Origin: Anaerotruncus sp.
Lineage (GTDB): Bacteria > Bacillota > Clostridia > Oscillospirales > Acutalibacteraceae
Length of the DNA: 64,000 bases
Reading direction: 5' to 3'
Assembly: GCA_022009795.1 (NCBI GenBank)
Contig: CP091724.1
Location: 1,727,501-1,791,500 of the forward strand
Position numbers and translations under genes: made by a program
Shown: positions 18,372 to 28,852 of the stretch, in pieces
Position numbering within the stretch: position 1 is the stretch's first letter
Layout: the number at the start of each line of letters is the position of its first letter
The notes under the pieces: model-generated
The model's input: only the letters and a program-made list of their open reading frames with translations
What the model was told of the DNA's origin: nothing
Databases searched by the model: none

Positions 18372-19562
18372 ATGAGTAACGGCAGATTCGGAATTCACGG
18401 CGGGCAATATGTGCCCGAAACGCTGATGAATGAAATCATAAAGCTTGAAAAAAAGCTTATAACCATTATAAAAAAACGACCCCGATTTCGTGCGCGAGCT
18501 TGACACACTTTTTTTAAAGAATATGCAGGCAGGCCCTCGCTGCTTTATTATGCCGAGAATATGACTAAGGATCTCGGCGGCGCAAAAATTTATTTTAAAA
18601 GAGAAGATTTAAATCACACCGGCGCCCACAAAATCAATAATGTGCTCGGCCAATGCCTGCTTGCAAAAAGAATGGGCAAAACCAGAGTTATCGCCGAAAC
18701 GGGCGCGGGGCAGCACGGCGTTGCCACTGCCACAGCGGCGGCTCTTATGGGGCTTGAATGCGAAATATTTATGGGCAGAACAGACACCGAAAGGCAGGCA
18801 CTTAATTGCTATAGAATGGAACTGCTCGGCGCAAAGGTGCACCCCGTTGATTCCGGCACAAAAACTCTTAAAGACGCCGTAAACGAAGCCATGCGCGAAT
18901 GGGTTTCCAGGGTGGACGACACTCTTTATGTTCTCGGCTCGGTTATGGGTCCGCACCCGTTTCCCACAATTGTGCGCGATTTCCAAAGCGTTATCAGCCG
19001 CGAGGCGAGGGAGCAAATCCTTGAAAAAGAGGGCAGGCTGCCGAATGAGGTTGTTGCCTGTGTGGGCGGCGGCTCAAATGCCATGGGTATGTTTTATAAT
19101 TTTATAAACGATAAGGAGGTTAAGCTCACGGGTTGCGAGGCGGCAGGCAGGGGAGTGAACACCGGCGAAACCGCTGCCACAATGGCAACGGGCACACTCG
19201 GCGTTTTCCACGGAATGAAATCTTATTTCTGCCAAAACGAGTATGGCCAAATTGCCCCGGTTTACAGCATTTCCGCAGGGCTTGATTATCCGGGAGTAGG
19301 CCCGGAGCACGCCCATTTAAAGGATATCGGCAGAGCGCAGTATGTGCCGATAACGGATGATGAGGCGGTAAACGCTTTTGAATACATAGCAAAAACAGAA
19401 GGCATCATCTGCGCAATCGAAAGCGCGCACGCCGTTGCCTATGTTATGAAGCAGGCGCCGAAAATGAGTAAGAACGATATTATTATCTGCTGCCTTTCCG
19501 GCAGGGGCGATAAAGATGTGGCGGCAATCGCAAGATACAGGGGGAAAGAGATTTATGAGTAA
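18372..19562 (+). CDS. trpB: Tryptophan synthase beta chain (frame broken near start)
   Basis: Condenses indole with serine using pyridoxal phosphate. Start ATG 18372 (MSNGRFGIHGGQYVPETL). Breaks in A/T runs near 18470 and 18513; from 18561 the frame is clean. Key motifs: substrate and PLP Lys in HTGAHKINNVLGQ, ETGAGQHGVATAT, phosphate-binding GGGSNAMGMF, and the C-terminal CCLSGRGDKD. About 396 residues, normal. It overlaps trpA by 8 bases. Confidence 0.96.
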
Positions 19563-20327
19563 TATTTCAAAGGCTTTTGATCACGGAAAAGCGTTTATCG
19601 GCTTTGCAACGGCAGGTGATCCCGATCTTGAAACCTCAAGGCGCGTTATGCTTGAAATGGCGCGCGGCGGCTGCGATTTAATAGAAATCGGCATTCCTTT
19701 TTCAGATCCGGTTGCTGAGGGACCTGTTATTCAGGAGGCTGATTTGCGCGCTCTTAACGCAGGCACCACCACGGATAAGGTGTTTGAAATGACGGCAAAG
19801 CTCTCTGCCGAAACGGACGTGCCCCTTGTTTATATGACCTATTTAAACGTTCTTTTTTTAAATACGGCTATGAGAAATTCTTAAAAAATGCCAAGGAAAG
19901 CGGCGTTTCAGGTGTTATCGTTCCCGATTTGCCGTTTGAGGAAAAGGGCGAGTTGCAATCCGTGGCGGAAAAATTCGATATAGATGTTATTTCGCTGGTT
20001 GCCCCCACAAGCGAACAGCGTATTCAAATGATTGCAAAGGAAGCGCAGGGCTTTATTTATGAGGTTTCGTCACTCGGCGTAACCGGTGTGCGCAGCGAAA
20101 TCAAAACGGATTTGCAATCCATCACCGCGGCGGTTAAGCAGGTCAGCAATATTCCCGTTGCAATCGGATTCGGCATAAGCACACCCGAGCAGGCGGCAAA
20201 ATATTCTCATATTGCAGACGGTGTTATAGTCGGCTCCGCAATAGTTAAGCTTGTGGCTCAATACGGCGAAGCGGCACCCGAAAAGGTTTATGAATATGTT
20301 AAATCAATGAAGAATGCAATGATATAA
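19555..20327 (+). CDS. trpA: Tryptophan synthase alpha chain (one frame break)
   Basis: Releases indole from indole-glycerol phosphate and passes it to TrpB. Catalytic Glu in DLIEIGIPFSDPVAEGPVIQ with the family Asp further on (VIVPDLPFEEKGE). A break in the T run near 19855 separates TYLNVLF from the following YGYEKFLKNAKESG region. C-terminal loop GFGISTPEQAA and ADGVIVGSAIVKL are intact. About 257 residues. Last gene of the operon, followed by a terminator. Confidence 0.95.
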
Positions 20328-20343
20328 CAAATTTTTTTAAATT

Positions 20344-20388
20344 AAGCGGAAAAAAACAAGACGGAGTGTTTTTTTCCGCTTTTTGTTT
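20344..20388 (+). terminator. Terminator of the trp operon
   Basis: Stem AAGCGGAAAAAAAC / GTTTTTTTCCGCTT with a short loop, then T-rich tail. Confidence 0.85.
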
Positions 20389-20543
20389 TGCTTTTGGGGT
20401 TGTCTGCCGATTAAAGTTTCGTTATAATATTTTCGGCGGTTTGAATGCTTGCACGCAAACTGTACCTTAAAAAAATATTAAAATTGCATATAAAAAAATG
20501 TGCAGAATTATGTATAATTATTTAAAAGCAAGGAGAGTGCAAC

Positions 20544-21343
20544 ATGAAAAAATGCGCTGTTATAAATGATATTTCGGGCTTCGGCAACTGCTCCCTTACG
20601 GCTGCCGTTCCGATTATCACTTCAATGGGTATAAGGGTAAATCCCATTGTTACCGGTGTTTTTCACAAATCAAACAGGCTATGATGATTTTGCAAGCGCC
20701 GATTTAACCGATCTTATTCCTCAATTTACAGTGCAGTGGAAAAAGCTCGGCGCGCGTTTTGACGGCATTTTAACCGGCTTCCTTATGCACGAAAAGCAAT
20801 ATGAATATGTGATTGATTTCATAAATGAATTCAAAACCCCGCAAACGCTGTTGCTTGTTGACCCCGTTATGGCGGATGACGGCGACGTTTATGAAACTTA
20901 CACCCCGCAAATGGTGGAGGGTGTTAAAAAACTTTGCACCATGGCGGATGTTATTACTCCGAATGTTACGGAGCTTGCCGTGCTCACCGGCGAAAAGGAA
21001 ATTGAGCCGGCGGCAAAAATGCTGCTGTCGGGCGGCATCAAAGCCGTTATCGTAACGGGCGCAGTAGAGGGCGGCAAAGTTTGCAATTATGTTTTCACAA
21101 ATGAAAAAAAGTGAAAAAAATCACATCCGAATTCATAGAAAAAAATCCGCCCAGGGCGGCAGCTTTTCCGGCACCGGTGATATTTTTTTGCATCTTTTTG
21201 TGCTCGGCAGATTGCTTTGCGGCACTGATGTTTTTGCGGCTGTTTCGCAGGCTGCCGATTTTATCGGCAATGCCATCAAAACAAGCGATATAAAAAACAG
21301 AAACGACGGTATTGACTTTGAGCCGTATTTGAATACAATATAA
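20544..21343 (+). CDS. Pyridoxal/pyridoxine kinase-like PfkB-fold protein (frame broken)
   Basis: Start ATG 20544 after AAGGAGAG. About 266 residues. N-terminal INDISGFGNCSLTAAVPI and TNQTGYDDFASADLTD, LVDPVMADDGDVYETYTPQM, DVITPNVTELAVLTGE and the kinase anion-hole/catalytic loop GGSFSGTGDIF match the PdxY/PdxK branch of the ribokinase fold, which phosphorylates B6 vitamers. Breaks lie near 20656, in the A run near 21106 and near 21150. The next two genes encode an ECF-type S component and a radical SAM protein, 13 and 16 bases apart, so a vitamin salvage unit is plausible. The related alternative substrate hydroxymethylpyrimidine cannot be excluded. Confidence 0.88.
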
Positions 21344-21356
21344 GGAGAACTTAATT

Positions 21357-21881
21357 ATGAAAAAACAAAGCGTTAAAAAAATTACCTTTACGGCGCTTTT
21401 TGCCGCTCTTATTGCGGTTATGACGGCATTTATAAAAATGCCCACGGGTATTAACGAGGGCTATTTGCATTTCGGCGATTCAATGATTTATCTTGCAGGC
21501 TGCCTGCTCGGCCCCTGGGCTGCGCTTGCTGCGGCAATCGGCGGCGCGCTTGCGGATATTCTTGCCGGCGCAGCCGTTTGGGCACCCGCCACGGCAATCA
21601 TAAAGGCACTCAACGCGGTGCCCTTCATCGTTGCAAGTCACTTTTATTTTAAAAATAAGGGCAAGCAAAAAATCGTCAATTGGTACACTGTGCCGATGGT
21701 AATCGTTTCGGGCCTTATCACGATTTTCGGCTATCTGCTTGCAGAGGGTCTTATGTATTCTTTCCCCTCGGCATGGACTTCGGTGCCCTTCAGTATCATT
21801 CAGGCAGTGGGCAGCGCAATCGTTTTCATAATTTTGGGCTGCGCTTTGGATGCGGTTAAAATCCAAAAACTTATGAAATAA
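21357..21881 (+). CDS. ECF-transporter S component-like membrane protein (TIGR04002-like)
   Basis: Intact 174 residues, five to six hydrophobic segments: FTALFAALIAVMTAFI at the N-terminus with a typical S-component amphipathic start (MKKQSVKKITF), YLHFGDSMIYLAGCLLGPWAALAAAIGGALADILAG, and C-terminal IIQAVGSAIVFIILGCALD. S components bind a vitamin and dock to a shared energising module encoded elsewhere. Its place between a pyridoxal-kinase-like gene and a radical SAM gene points to B6-type or thiamin-precursor uptake. From memory the TIGR04002 family occurs next to TIGR04100 radical SAM proteins, as here; this family assignment is by recollection. Confidence 0.85.
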   Translation: MKKQSVKKITFTALFAALIAVMTAFIKMPTGINEGYLHFGDSMIYLAGCLLGPWAALAAAIGGALADILAGAAVWAPATAIIKALNAVPFIVASHFYFKNKGKQKIVNWYTVPMVIVSGLITIFGYLLAEGLMYSFPSAWTSVPFSIIQAVGSAIVFIILGCALDAVKIQKLMK

Positions 21882-21897
21882 ACGGAGATGTTTAATT

Positions 21898-22511
21898 ATG
21901 GCTGATATTATTTACACTTTTTGAAGGCAGCCCCTATTTTAATATTACGAATAAATGCCCTTGCAGCTGCGTTTTTCTGCGTTAGGGATAAAAAAAGGAT
22001 GTTGTGGGCGAAGCAAAAAAAATGTGGCATGATAAGCAGCCCGAATTTGCGGATGTTAAGGCGGCAATAGATGCTTTTTGATTGGCAGGGTTATAACGAA
22101 GCCGTTTTCTGCGGCTACGGCGAACCCACAAATGCGCTTGATTTGCTGCTTGAAGCCGCCGAATATATGAAAAAAACACACCCCGCGGTTAAGCTCAGGC
22201 TCAACACAAACGGGCTTTCAGATTTGATAAACGGCAAGCCGACTGCACAGCTTATCTGCAAAAACATAGATTCCGTTTCCGTTTCTCTTAATGAGATGAC
22301 CTCGGAAAAATACGATAAAATCACGCGTAATATTTTCCCCGGCAGGGCGTTTGACGCATTGCTTAAATTCACGGGCGATTGCGTTAAGTGCGGCGCCGAT
22401 GTGCGCATGACGGTGGTGGATATCATTTCCGCCGAGGATATTGAAAAAGCACGCAAAATCTGCGAATCAACAGGCGCAAAATTCCGCGTGCGTGAATTTG
22501 TTAAGAATTGA
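21898..22511 (+). CDS. Radical SAM protein, TIGR04100-like (frame broken near start)
   Basis: Reconstructed about 203 residues from ATG 21898. Removing extra T and A bases near 21917, 21972 and 21990 gives TFEGSPYFNITNKCPCSCVF followed by CVRDKKDVVG, with the CxxxCxxC cluster motif that binds a [4Fe-4S] and S-adenosylmethionine. The glycine motif AVFCGYGEPTNALDLLLEAA is the GGE-like SAM-binding strand, and LRLNTNGL and SVSVSLNEM follow. It is short, lacking extra cluster domains. The N-terminal ITNKCPCSC style is like the TatD-associated radical SAM group. Function unknown; position suggests chemistry on the nutrient imported by the adjacent S component. Confidence 0.87.
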
Positions 22512-22530
22512 TTGATGGCGTTATTTGCCA

Positions 22531-22563
22531 GCCGATCGGGTGTTATGCCCGGTCGGTTTTTCT
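22531..22563 (+). terminator. Terminator after the radical SAM gene
   Basis: CCGATCGGG / CCCGGTCGG with loop TGTTATG and a T tail. Confidence 0.85.
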
Positions 22564-22589
22564 TTGTAAAAATTCAATGCGTGCAATAA

Positions 22590-22640
22590 AAAAGCTCCTC
22601 TCGATGCATTGTGCATAAAGCGGAGCTTTGCTTTTTATAT
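22590..22640 (+). terminator. Second hairpin, possible bidirectional terminator
   Basis: AAAGCTCC / GGAGCTTT arms around a longer loop that itself contains ATGCATTGTGCAT, with A-rich sequence before and T-rich sequence after, so it could also stop the minus-strand gene at 22679. Confidence 0.6.
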
Positions 22641-22678
22641 AAAATTATTTGTTTGGCGCGCTTATTAAAAAATGCGCG

Positions 22679-23456
22679 TTAGGCTTTTTGCATATCTTTT
22701 TCCGCTTTTGCCGTTTTGCTTTTAACAAGCATAAAGGCGGCAATCAGCACTGCATAAATCGCAAACCAGCAGTAATAGGATTTGCTGATATGGTAGCCGT
22801 AAGACGCCAAAATGATAACGGAGCAAACCTTTCTTGCAAAATTAACGGCAAATGAAATGATTGCAAAATCGCAGATAAGCGCGGCGTTTTTGCCGCCGTA
22901 AATGTTGCAGATTATCATAAGCACAAATGCCGCGGCAATAAAAAATCCCGCGCCCAGCGCATAGGGCACCATCATGCTGCCCGTTTTGATATAGGCATAT
23001 TTTGAAAGCGCTTGTGAAATCGAATTTGCAAACGGAATAACAAGGAAAAGTGAGGCAATCGGCAGGGCGCTCAGCTTTTCCTCATTTTTACTTTGTGATT
23101 TATAAAGCTTGTAAACCGAATAGAGAAACAGCACAAGCGCGGCTTTGCGCACAAGGTAGTAAACACAGGCGGCGTCAAGATTAACGCTTCGCAGCATCAC
23201 TATATCGGGCGGCATTATTTTAAAGGCGAAAACGCCCGCCAAAATTCCCAAATAGGTGTTTTTTTGCTTTTGCTCAGCAGCAGAAAAAAACCGCCGCGGT
23301 TGCAAGCGTGAAAACAAATGCCTGAATAATTGCCGCGGTGTTGCCCCATTCCGTCAGTCGCTTAAATGCCTTTTTCGGCGGCATAGCATATAAAAACTAT
23401 CGCCATTGCCGCAAGCGGCATGGCCTCGGCTTTTGTGATTTTTTTGGCTTTTTCAT
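22679..23456 (-). CDS. Multi-pass membrane protein of unknown function (frame broken)
   Basis: Reconstructed about 258 residues. The N-terminus (MKKAKKITKAEAMPLAAMAI) starts at 23456 and breaks in poly-A/T runs near 23440, 23372 and 23280; the final frame from 23317 is open to 22679. Hydropathy shows about seven membrane segments, among them LVRKAALVLFLYSVYKLY, LPIASLFLVIPFAN, LGAGFFIAAAFVLMIICNIYG and CWFAIYAVLIAAFMLV, and the tail is Lys-rich. No family is recognised. It stands alone on the minus strand, convergent with the B6-like operon. Confidence 0.65.
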
Positions 23457-23671
23457 AGGCGTTACCTCGCTCTTTTTGCCGATTATCCGAACACGGCTTA
23501 ATCGGCGCTTGAATTTATACTTAATTATATTATAAAAAAACGGCGTGCGTTAAGTCAATTCCAAAAACTGCACAAAATAGCCCGCTCTCGTGTGTGTAAG
23601 TTTCACAAGGCAGGCTTCGGCATAAAAAAATGAACCGTGCACTTTCTGCCTTTTTGCCTCGGCATAATAAA

Positions 23672-23717
23672 AAAAGAGAAACAAGGAGCTTATTACCGCC
23701 CCGTTGCTTCTCTTTTG
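23672..23717 (-). terminator. Terminator of the CobW-family gene
   Basis: On the minus strand AAAGAGAAGCAA pairs with TTGTTTCTCTTT, followed by T7. The preceding stretch 23457-23671 contains no gene. Confidence 0.75.
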
Positions 23718-23745
23718 CATTGCGTTTATTCGATTTTGTTTTCGC

Positions 23746-24983
23746 TTATTTTGCTATGCAGGCATCAAGCGCGGCGATGATTGCGGCCTTGTCCATCTTT
23801 CTGCCGATGAAAACGATTTTGTTGATCCTGTCGCCGTAAACCGGGTCCCAGGCCTCGGCAATATCGGGATTCATCTGCAAAATCTGCTTTCTTTTCCCTT
23901 TCGGGGAAGCAGGCAATCCATTTGCCGTCGTCCGTGGCGGTTTTTCTGCCTGCCGCTTTGCTCAAAAATATATGCCGTTTCGGGATCTTCCTTAATCCAG
24001 AAAAGCCCCTTTGCCCTGATAACCTCTTTGGGCCATTTCGCAAAAACAAATTCTTCGAATTTGCTTTTCTCAAAGGGCTTCACATTTTGGTAAACGAAGG
24101 TGCCGATGCCGTATTCCTCCGCCTCGCCCTCATCGTGGTGATGGTGGTGATGGTGACCGTGTTCGTGCTCATGCTCGTGCTCATGTTCATGCTCATGCTC
24201 GTGATGTTCGTGCTCATCGTGATCGTCGTCATCCTCGGAATTTTCGCCTTCATCATGCATTGCCTGAATCCAGCCTGCGCTTTCAAGGATTTTTTCATAA
24301 TCAAATCTGCCCGTGTTCAAAATTTCGTCCACATCCACATTGCCGAAGGTGGTTTCAATAATCTTTGCCTGCGGTTGGAGTGCTTTTATAACGGCAAGCA
24401 CATTTTCTTTAACCTCGGGTGAAACCTCGTCCACCTTATTAAGAATAATAGTGGTGCAATATTCGATTTGCTGCACAAGCAGATTTTCGATATCCTCTTC
24501 ATCCATATCTTTTTTTAGCAGCGAATCGCCTGCGCCGAATTCATCTGCCATTCTTTTGGCGTCCACAACGGTGGTGATATTGTCAAGATAAGCCACTGCC
24601 GGCAGCTCAACCTGCGGGTCGGTGCCGTCAAGCATGCAAATGGAGCCTGCAATCGGGCCGGGCTCGCAAATGCCTGAGGCTTCGATTAAAATATAGTCGA
24701 ATTTTCCGCTCGAAGCAAGGCTTATGATTTGCTTCATCAAATCCACTTTAAGCGTGCAGCAAATACAACCGTTTGAAAGCGGCACAAGGTTTTCGTCCTT
24801 TTGCGTAACTGCGCCGCCCTTTTGAATTAAGGAAGCGTCAATATTAACCTCGCCGATATCGTTTACGATAACGGCAACTCGGTAGCCCTTTTGGTTTGAA
24901 AGCACATGGTTAAGCAGTGTTGTTTTTCCGGCGCCGAGGTAGCCCGTAAGCAGGGAAACCGGCACAAGTCCTTTTTTATTCAT
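23746..24983 (-). CDS. CobW/COG0523 G3E-family GTPase with His-rich loop (one frame break)
   Basis: About 410 residues. Metal-chaperone GTPase of the COG0523 group. N-terminal P-loop GYLGAGKTTLLNHVL, the switch region with the hallmark GCICC motif (SNGCICCTLKVDLMKQI), Walker B LIEASGICEPGPIAG and guanine motif NKVD. Between the GTPase and the C-terminal domain, about residues 250-290, lies an acidic His repeat (DDDDHDEHEH then alternating H and E, ending in seven His), a likely zinc or nickel reservoir. The C-terminal CobW_C domain (FVYQNVKPFEKSKFEEF) breaks near 23945 and resumes as GKWIACFPEREKK, ending LDACIAK at 23746. Monocistronic; no Zur-type box was identified. Confidence 0.94.
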
Positions 24984-25073
24984 TGTTTTTCACTCCTGTT
25001 TTGTTTTTCCGTATATATAATAACACCCGTGTCAAGCGCCCGTTTTTGCCTATCGGGTTCGGCACTTTTCGGC

Positions 25074-27528
25074 TTAATCCGCGGTGGCGTTTTTATCAAA
25101 GGCGCTGCTGTTCATCGCAAAGCGAAGCACATTTGCCGCGCTGCGCTGAAGCTCACCGAGCGTTATGCCGCCGTCTTTTCCGAGCGATTCAAGCAAAGTG
25201 CCGTCCGGCTTTCTGCGCCCGGCGCGCGAACCGCCCGGCATAAGCACATCCACTTGCGCGCGCACACGATAGGCTTGATTGCGAATTGTGCCGAAATCGG
25301 GCGATTTGCCTTTTTTCGTCCACCAATCCGTCATCACATTGCCCGCGTAGCCCCATTCGCCGCGCAAAATCGATGTGCAAAGGTCATAATTGAAATAGCT
25401 GTAAACACCGTTGATTTTGTTGTAAGAGGTCATTATGTTTTGCGGCTTTGCTTCTTTTATGCAAATTTCAAAGCCCTTTAAGTAAATTTGCCTCAGCGCG
25501 CGCTCGGAAACTCTTGAATCATTCACCGTGCGGGCAAATTCCTGGTTGTTGCAGGCGAAATGCTTTATGCAGGCGGAAACGCCGCGCGATTGAATGCCTC
25601 GCACTGCCGCCGCTGCGATTTTACCGCTCAAAAGCGGGTCTTCCGAGTAATATTCAAAATTTCTGCCGCAAAGCGGATTTCTGTGAATGTTCATTCCCGG
25701 CGCAAGCAGCACATCGCTGCCGCGGTCTTTCATTTCTGCGCCTATTGCCGAATATACCTTCTGCACAAGCTCTGTGTCGAAGCTGCAAGCCAAAAGCGTG
25801 CCTGCCGGAATAAGCGAGCAGGTTTTGCTCAGGCGGATTCCGGAGGGTCCGTCCGTTGTAATAACAGGCGGAATTCCTTTTTCGCGCAGAGAGGGGAGCA
25901 CTCCCGCAAATGCGCCGGCGTTTCCCGCCGCGCCGAGCTTGCTGTTCATTGTGTAGTCGCCTCTTGTAAGCGCCTCAAGCTCTTTGTTGCTGAGCAGCGA
26001 AACAAAATGCTCCATCGGTATTTTGCCGCTTTTAACATCGCTCAGCTTTTCTCCTGCGTAGTATTGCGGCTCCGTCTCTTTCGGAAGCTCGCTTAAAATC
26101 CGCTCGCGCAAATTGCGCCTTGCCTCGGGGCAGGCTCTTTTTATCGGAAGCTTGCCCTTGATTCCGTCTGCCGGTGTAACAACTTGAATACTCTGCTGCG
26201 GAGCAAGGCATTCGCGCAATTGCTCAAAAAAACGGTTGTTTTTTTCGTGGCCGTATCTGAAAAACTTCTTTTGCGCTGCGCACATCGCCGCCAAGATAAA
26301 AATAATATTCGCCGTTTTCAATCACATATGCGGATTTGCTGCCGCAGGCACCGCTTGCATCATATGATGCAAGGCTGTATAAATCAACCGTAAGGCAGAT
26401 TTCCTGCTCTTCGCCCGGTTGCAGTAATGCTGTTTTGCCGAATGCCGCAAGCTCCCTTGCAGGATTGCCGAGCACTGCGCATGGCTTTTGCAGATAGATC
26501 TGCACTGCCTCTTTGCCAGGTATGGTGCCTGTGTTTTTTATGGAAACAGTAAATTCAAAGCCGGTGGCAGTTGCTTCTGCTTTTTTCAGGCTTGTTTCAA
26601 ATTCCGTGTAGCTCAGGCCGTAGCCGAACGGATAAAGCACGCCCGCTTTGTTGAAGGTTTCAAACCAGCGGTAGCCCACATAAATATCTTCCTCGTAATT
26701 GTTGAATTCTTTGTTGCCGAAGTTTGCCGCGCTCGGGCAATCCTCGTATTTTTTCATCGCCGTGTCGCTCAGCTTGCCGCAGGGGTTTGCGTTGCCGCAA
26801 AGTAAATCTGCGGCGGCGTTTCCGCTTTCCATTCCGCCCTGCCAAAGCAGTAAAACGGCGCCGATTTTATCGCCGTATTCCTCTATCCACGAAAGGTCTG
26901 CCATGCAGCCGATGTTTAAAACCACTGCCACTTTATCAAAGCAATCCGTCACATTGTCCAAAAGGCGGCGTTCGTCGTCCGTTAAAAACCAGCTGCCTTT
27001 TTCAAGCGCACAATCCCTGTCTTCTCCCGAAGATCTTCCTATCACCACAACTGCACAGTCTGATGCGTTTGAGGCGCGGAAAACATCTCTTATGTCCATA
27101 GGCATTTCCGGATAAAATCTTGGCCACATTCCCCAAACCGCATCCTCAATAGGGTGCTCGATGCACCAATTTTCATATTCCGTTGCAAGGCTTTCATTAA
27201 GGGTCAGTTTATCGCAGCCTCGAATGCCGTCCTGCAAATTCACGGAATATGGGCGGTTCACTTCGCCGCCGGAGCCGTAGCCCGTATAAAACCAATTGTA
27301 TTGCACTCTGCCGAAAAGCGAAACGCAGCTGCCCTCCTTAAAGGGCAAAGTGCCATCATTTTTAAGCAGCACCGCGCCCTCGGCGGCGGCTTTTCTGAGC
27401 AGCTCCGGCACTCCGTGCGCGGTTAATGCCGTGCCTTTGAATTGCTCCGTTTTCTTTTGAGAAACTCCAAAAAGCCCCATCAGCGGGCCTGCGATTTTGT
27501 TTGCGATTTTTTCAAATGATTCGTTCAT
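25074..27528 (-). CDS. Glycoside hydrolase family 3, circularly permuted beta-glucosidase (one frame break)
   Basis: About 817 residues. The usual C-terminal halves come first: the alpha/beta sandwich (EGAVLLKNDGTLPF, VLLLWQGGMESGNAAADLL, KLSDT) and then the fibronectin-like domain (FGYGLSYTEF, KNTGTIPGKEAVQIYL). After the break in an A run near 26230 comes the TIM barrel: VITTDGPSGIR, LLAPGMNIHRNPLCGRNFEY, CIKHFACNNQE and VMTDWW, where the Asp is the predicted nucleophile. This swapped order is known from Ruminococcus albus beta-glucosidase and relatives. No signal peptide, so intracellular. It hydrolyses aryl/oligo beta-glucosides or related glycosides; exact specificity cannot be read. Confidence 0.93.
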
Positions 27529-27727
27529 ATTTAACTCCGTTGGGTGTGATGGTGTTGCCTTGCTCCTTTTAAGGAGCGTTTATTTACTTGTGTGTTTTTC
27601 TGCTCTGTGCCTGTGTGCCTTAACAAGCAGATATGTAATCGTGCCGAGCCTCAGCTTAATGCAGGCTCTGATTCCTTTGCAAAGAAGCCCCTGCGGCTGC
27701 TTTTTCGCAAAGTGTATCGTTTGAAAT

Positions 27728-28614
27728 TCACGGCAAATTTTTCCGATTTGCCTTATTATTTGGTGCGCAGCGGCATTTTTCGTCTTTAAGCTCCTCGCCG
27801 GCGCAGGTTATAAAGCTTGCCGTGTAAAGATAATCCGTTGTTTGCAAAAGTTTTTTTCCCTTTTGATTATCGCTTAGGCCGCTGATTTTTATTGCTTTGG
27901 CGGCAATTGCAAAGGATTTTGGAAAAATTTCGGTAAGCCCCGTTTTGCGGCTGTGTATAATTGAATTTTTGTTTGTGCGGTTGTAAAAATAAAGAGCATC
28001 GTTATTTATTGCAATGCTTTTGCAGCAAAGTGCATATTGCAGGCAAAAATTCATATCCTCGCAAATCGGCAGCTCCTCGTGAAAGCATATTTCGTTTTGA
28101 GCTATTATGCTGCGCTTAAATCTTTTTTGTATAAAGCTCGTAAAGCAGTTTGCTTTTGTAAAGCGCGGCAAGTTTTTCAAAATCATCGCCGCATCTCAAA
28201 ATTTTATGCGGAATTTCGCGAAAATCCATTGAATGCTCGTAAACCGCGGTGTAGCCGAAAACCACTAAATCCTCGTTTTTGAATTTTTTTCGATTTCATT
28301 GAAATAATCGGGGGCAACATAATCGTCCGCATCGCAAAAAAAGAATAAATTCTCCGCACGCAGGCTCAAGCCCCGCGTTTCGCGCGGACGCCGCACCGCC
28401 GTGGCTTTTGTTTATAAATTTAACGCAATCGTTCTCTTCGCTCAGCCTTTGGCAGATTTTTTTGCGCTTGAATCCGCAGAGCCGTCGTTCACCAAAAATG
28501 ATTTCCGCATTGCCTGCGGGTGCGCTTTGCAAAAAGCGAGCAAACGCATTTTTCTATGTATTTTTCGGCGTTGTAAACCGGAATAATAACCGAATATTTA
28601 ATATGCGTTTCTTC
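27728..28614 (-). CDS. Glycosyltransferase family 2 (heavily frame broken)
   Basis: Reconstructed about 290 residues. The GT-A signature is visible across several frames: YSVIIPVYNAEKYIEKCVCS near 28600, then NDGSADSS and SARNAGLEPACGEFILF near 28490-28330, an Asp-rich DADDY region near 28325, and a clean C-terminal half (ICEDMNFCLQYALCC, ALYFYNRTNKNSIIHSR). At least five breaks, all in A/T runs. No ATG is visible at the expected start near 28610, so the 5' end is uncertain. Such enzymes transfer sugars from nucleotide donors in surface polysaccharide synthesis. It stands alone rather than in a capsule cluster. Confidence 0.8.
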
Positions 28615-28752
28615 CCCTTTGCAGAAATGTTAATCGGCGAAATTTTTGCCGCCTCGTAAATCGGCTTGCCGTTTGAGTGCTTGCGGTGTTTTTTTAATTT
28701 ATTAAATTGTTTAAAACACGATTTGGCTTATGTATAATTATAATATATTTAC

Positions 28753-28782
28753 ATTATATAAGTGCGGCAAAAATTCTGTCAA
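28753..28782 (-). promoter_or_regulatory. Promoter of the glycosyltransferase gene
   Basis: Minus strand TTGACA (28782-28777) and TATAAT (28758-28753) with an 18-bp spacer. Confidence 0.7.
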
Positions 28783-28852
28783 CCGCATGTGATTTTTTTG
28801 CGCTCGCTTTTGGGCGAGCCGATTAAAAGATATTGTGTTCTGCTTGCATTTC

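Noticed and set aside
23922..24422. Long open frame on the plus strand opposite the CobW gene
   Set aside because: It is the antisense of the His/Glu repeat (codons giving Val, Met, Leu runs) and has no ribosome site or family signal.
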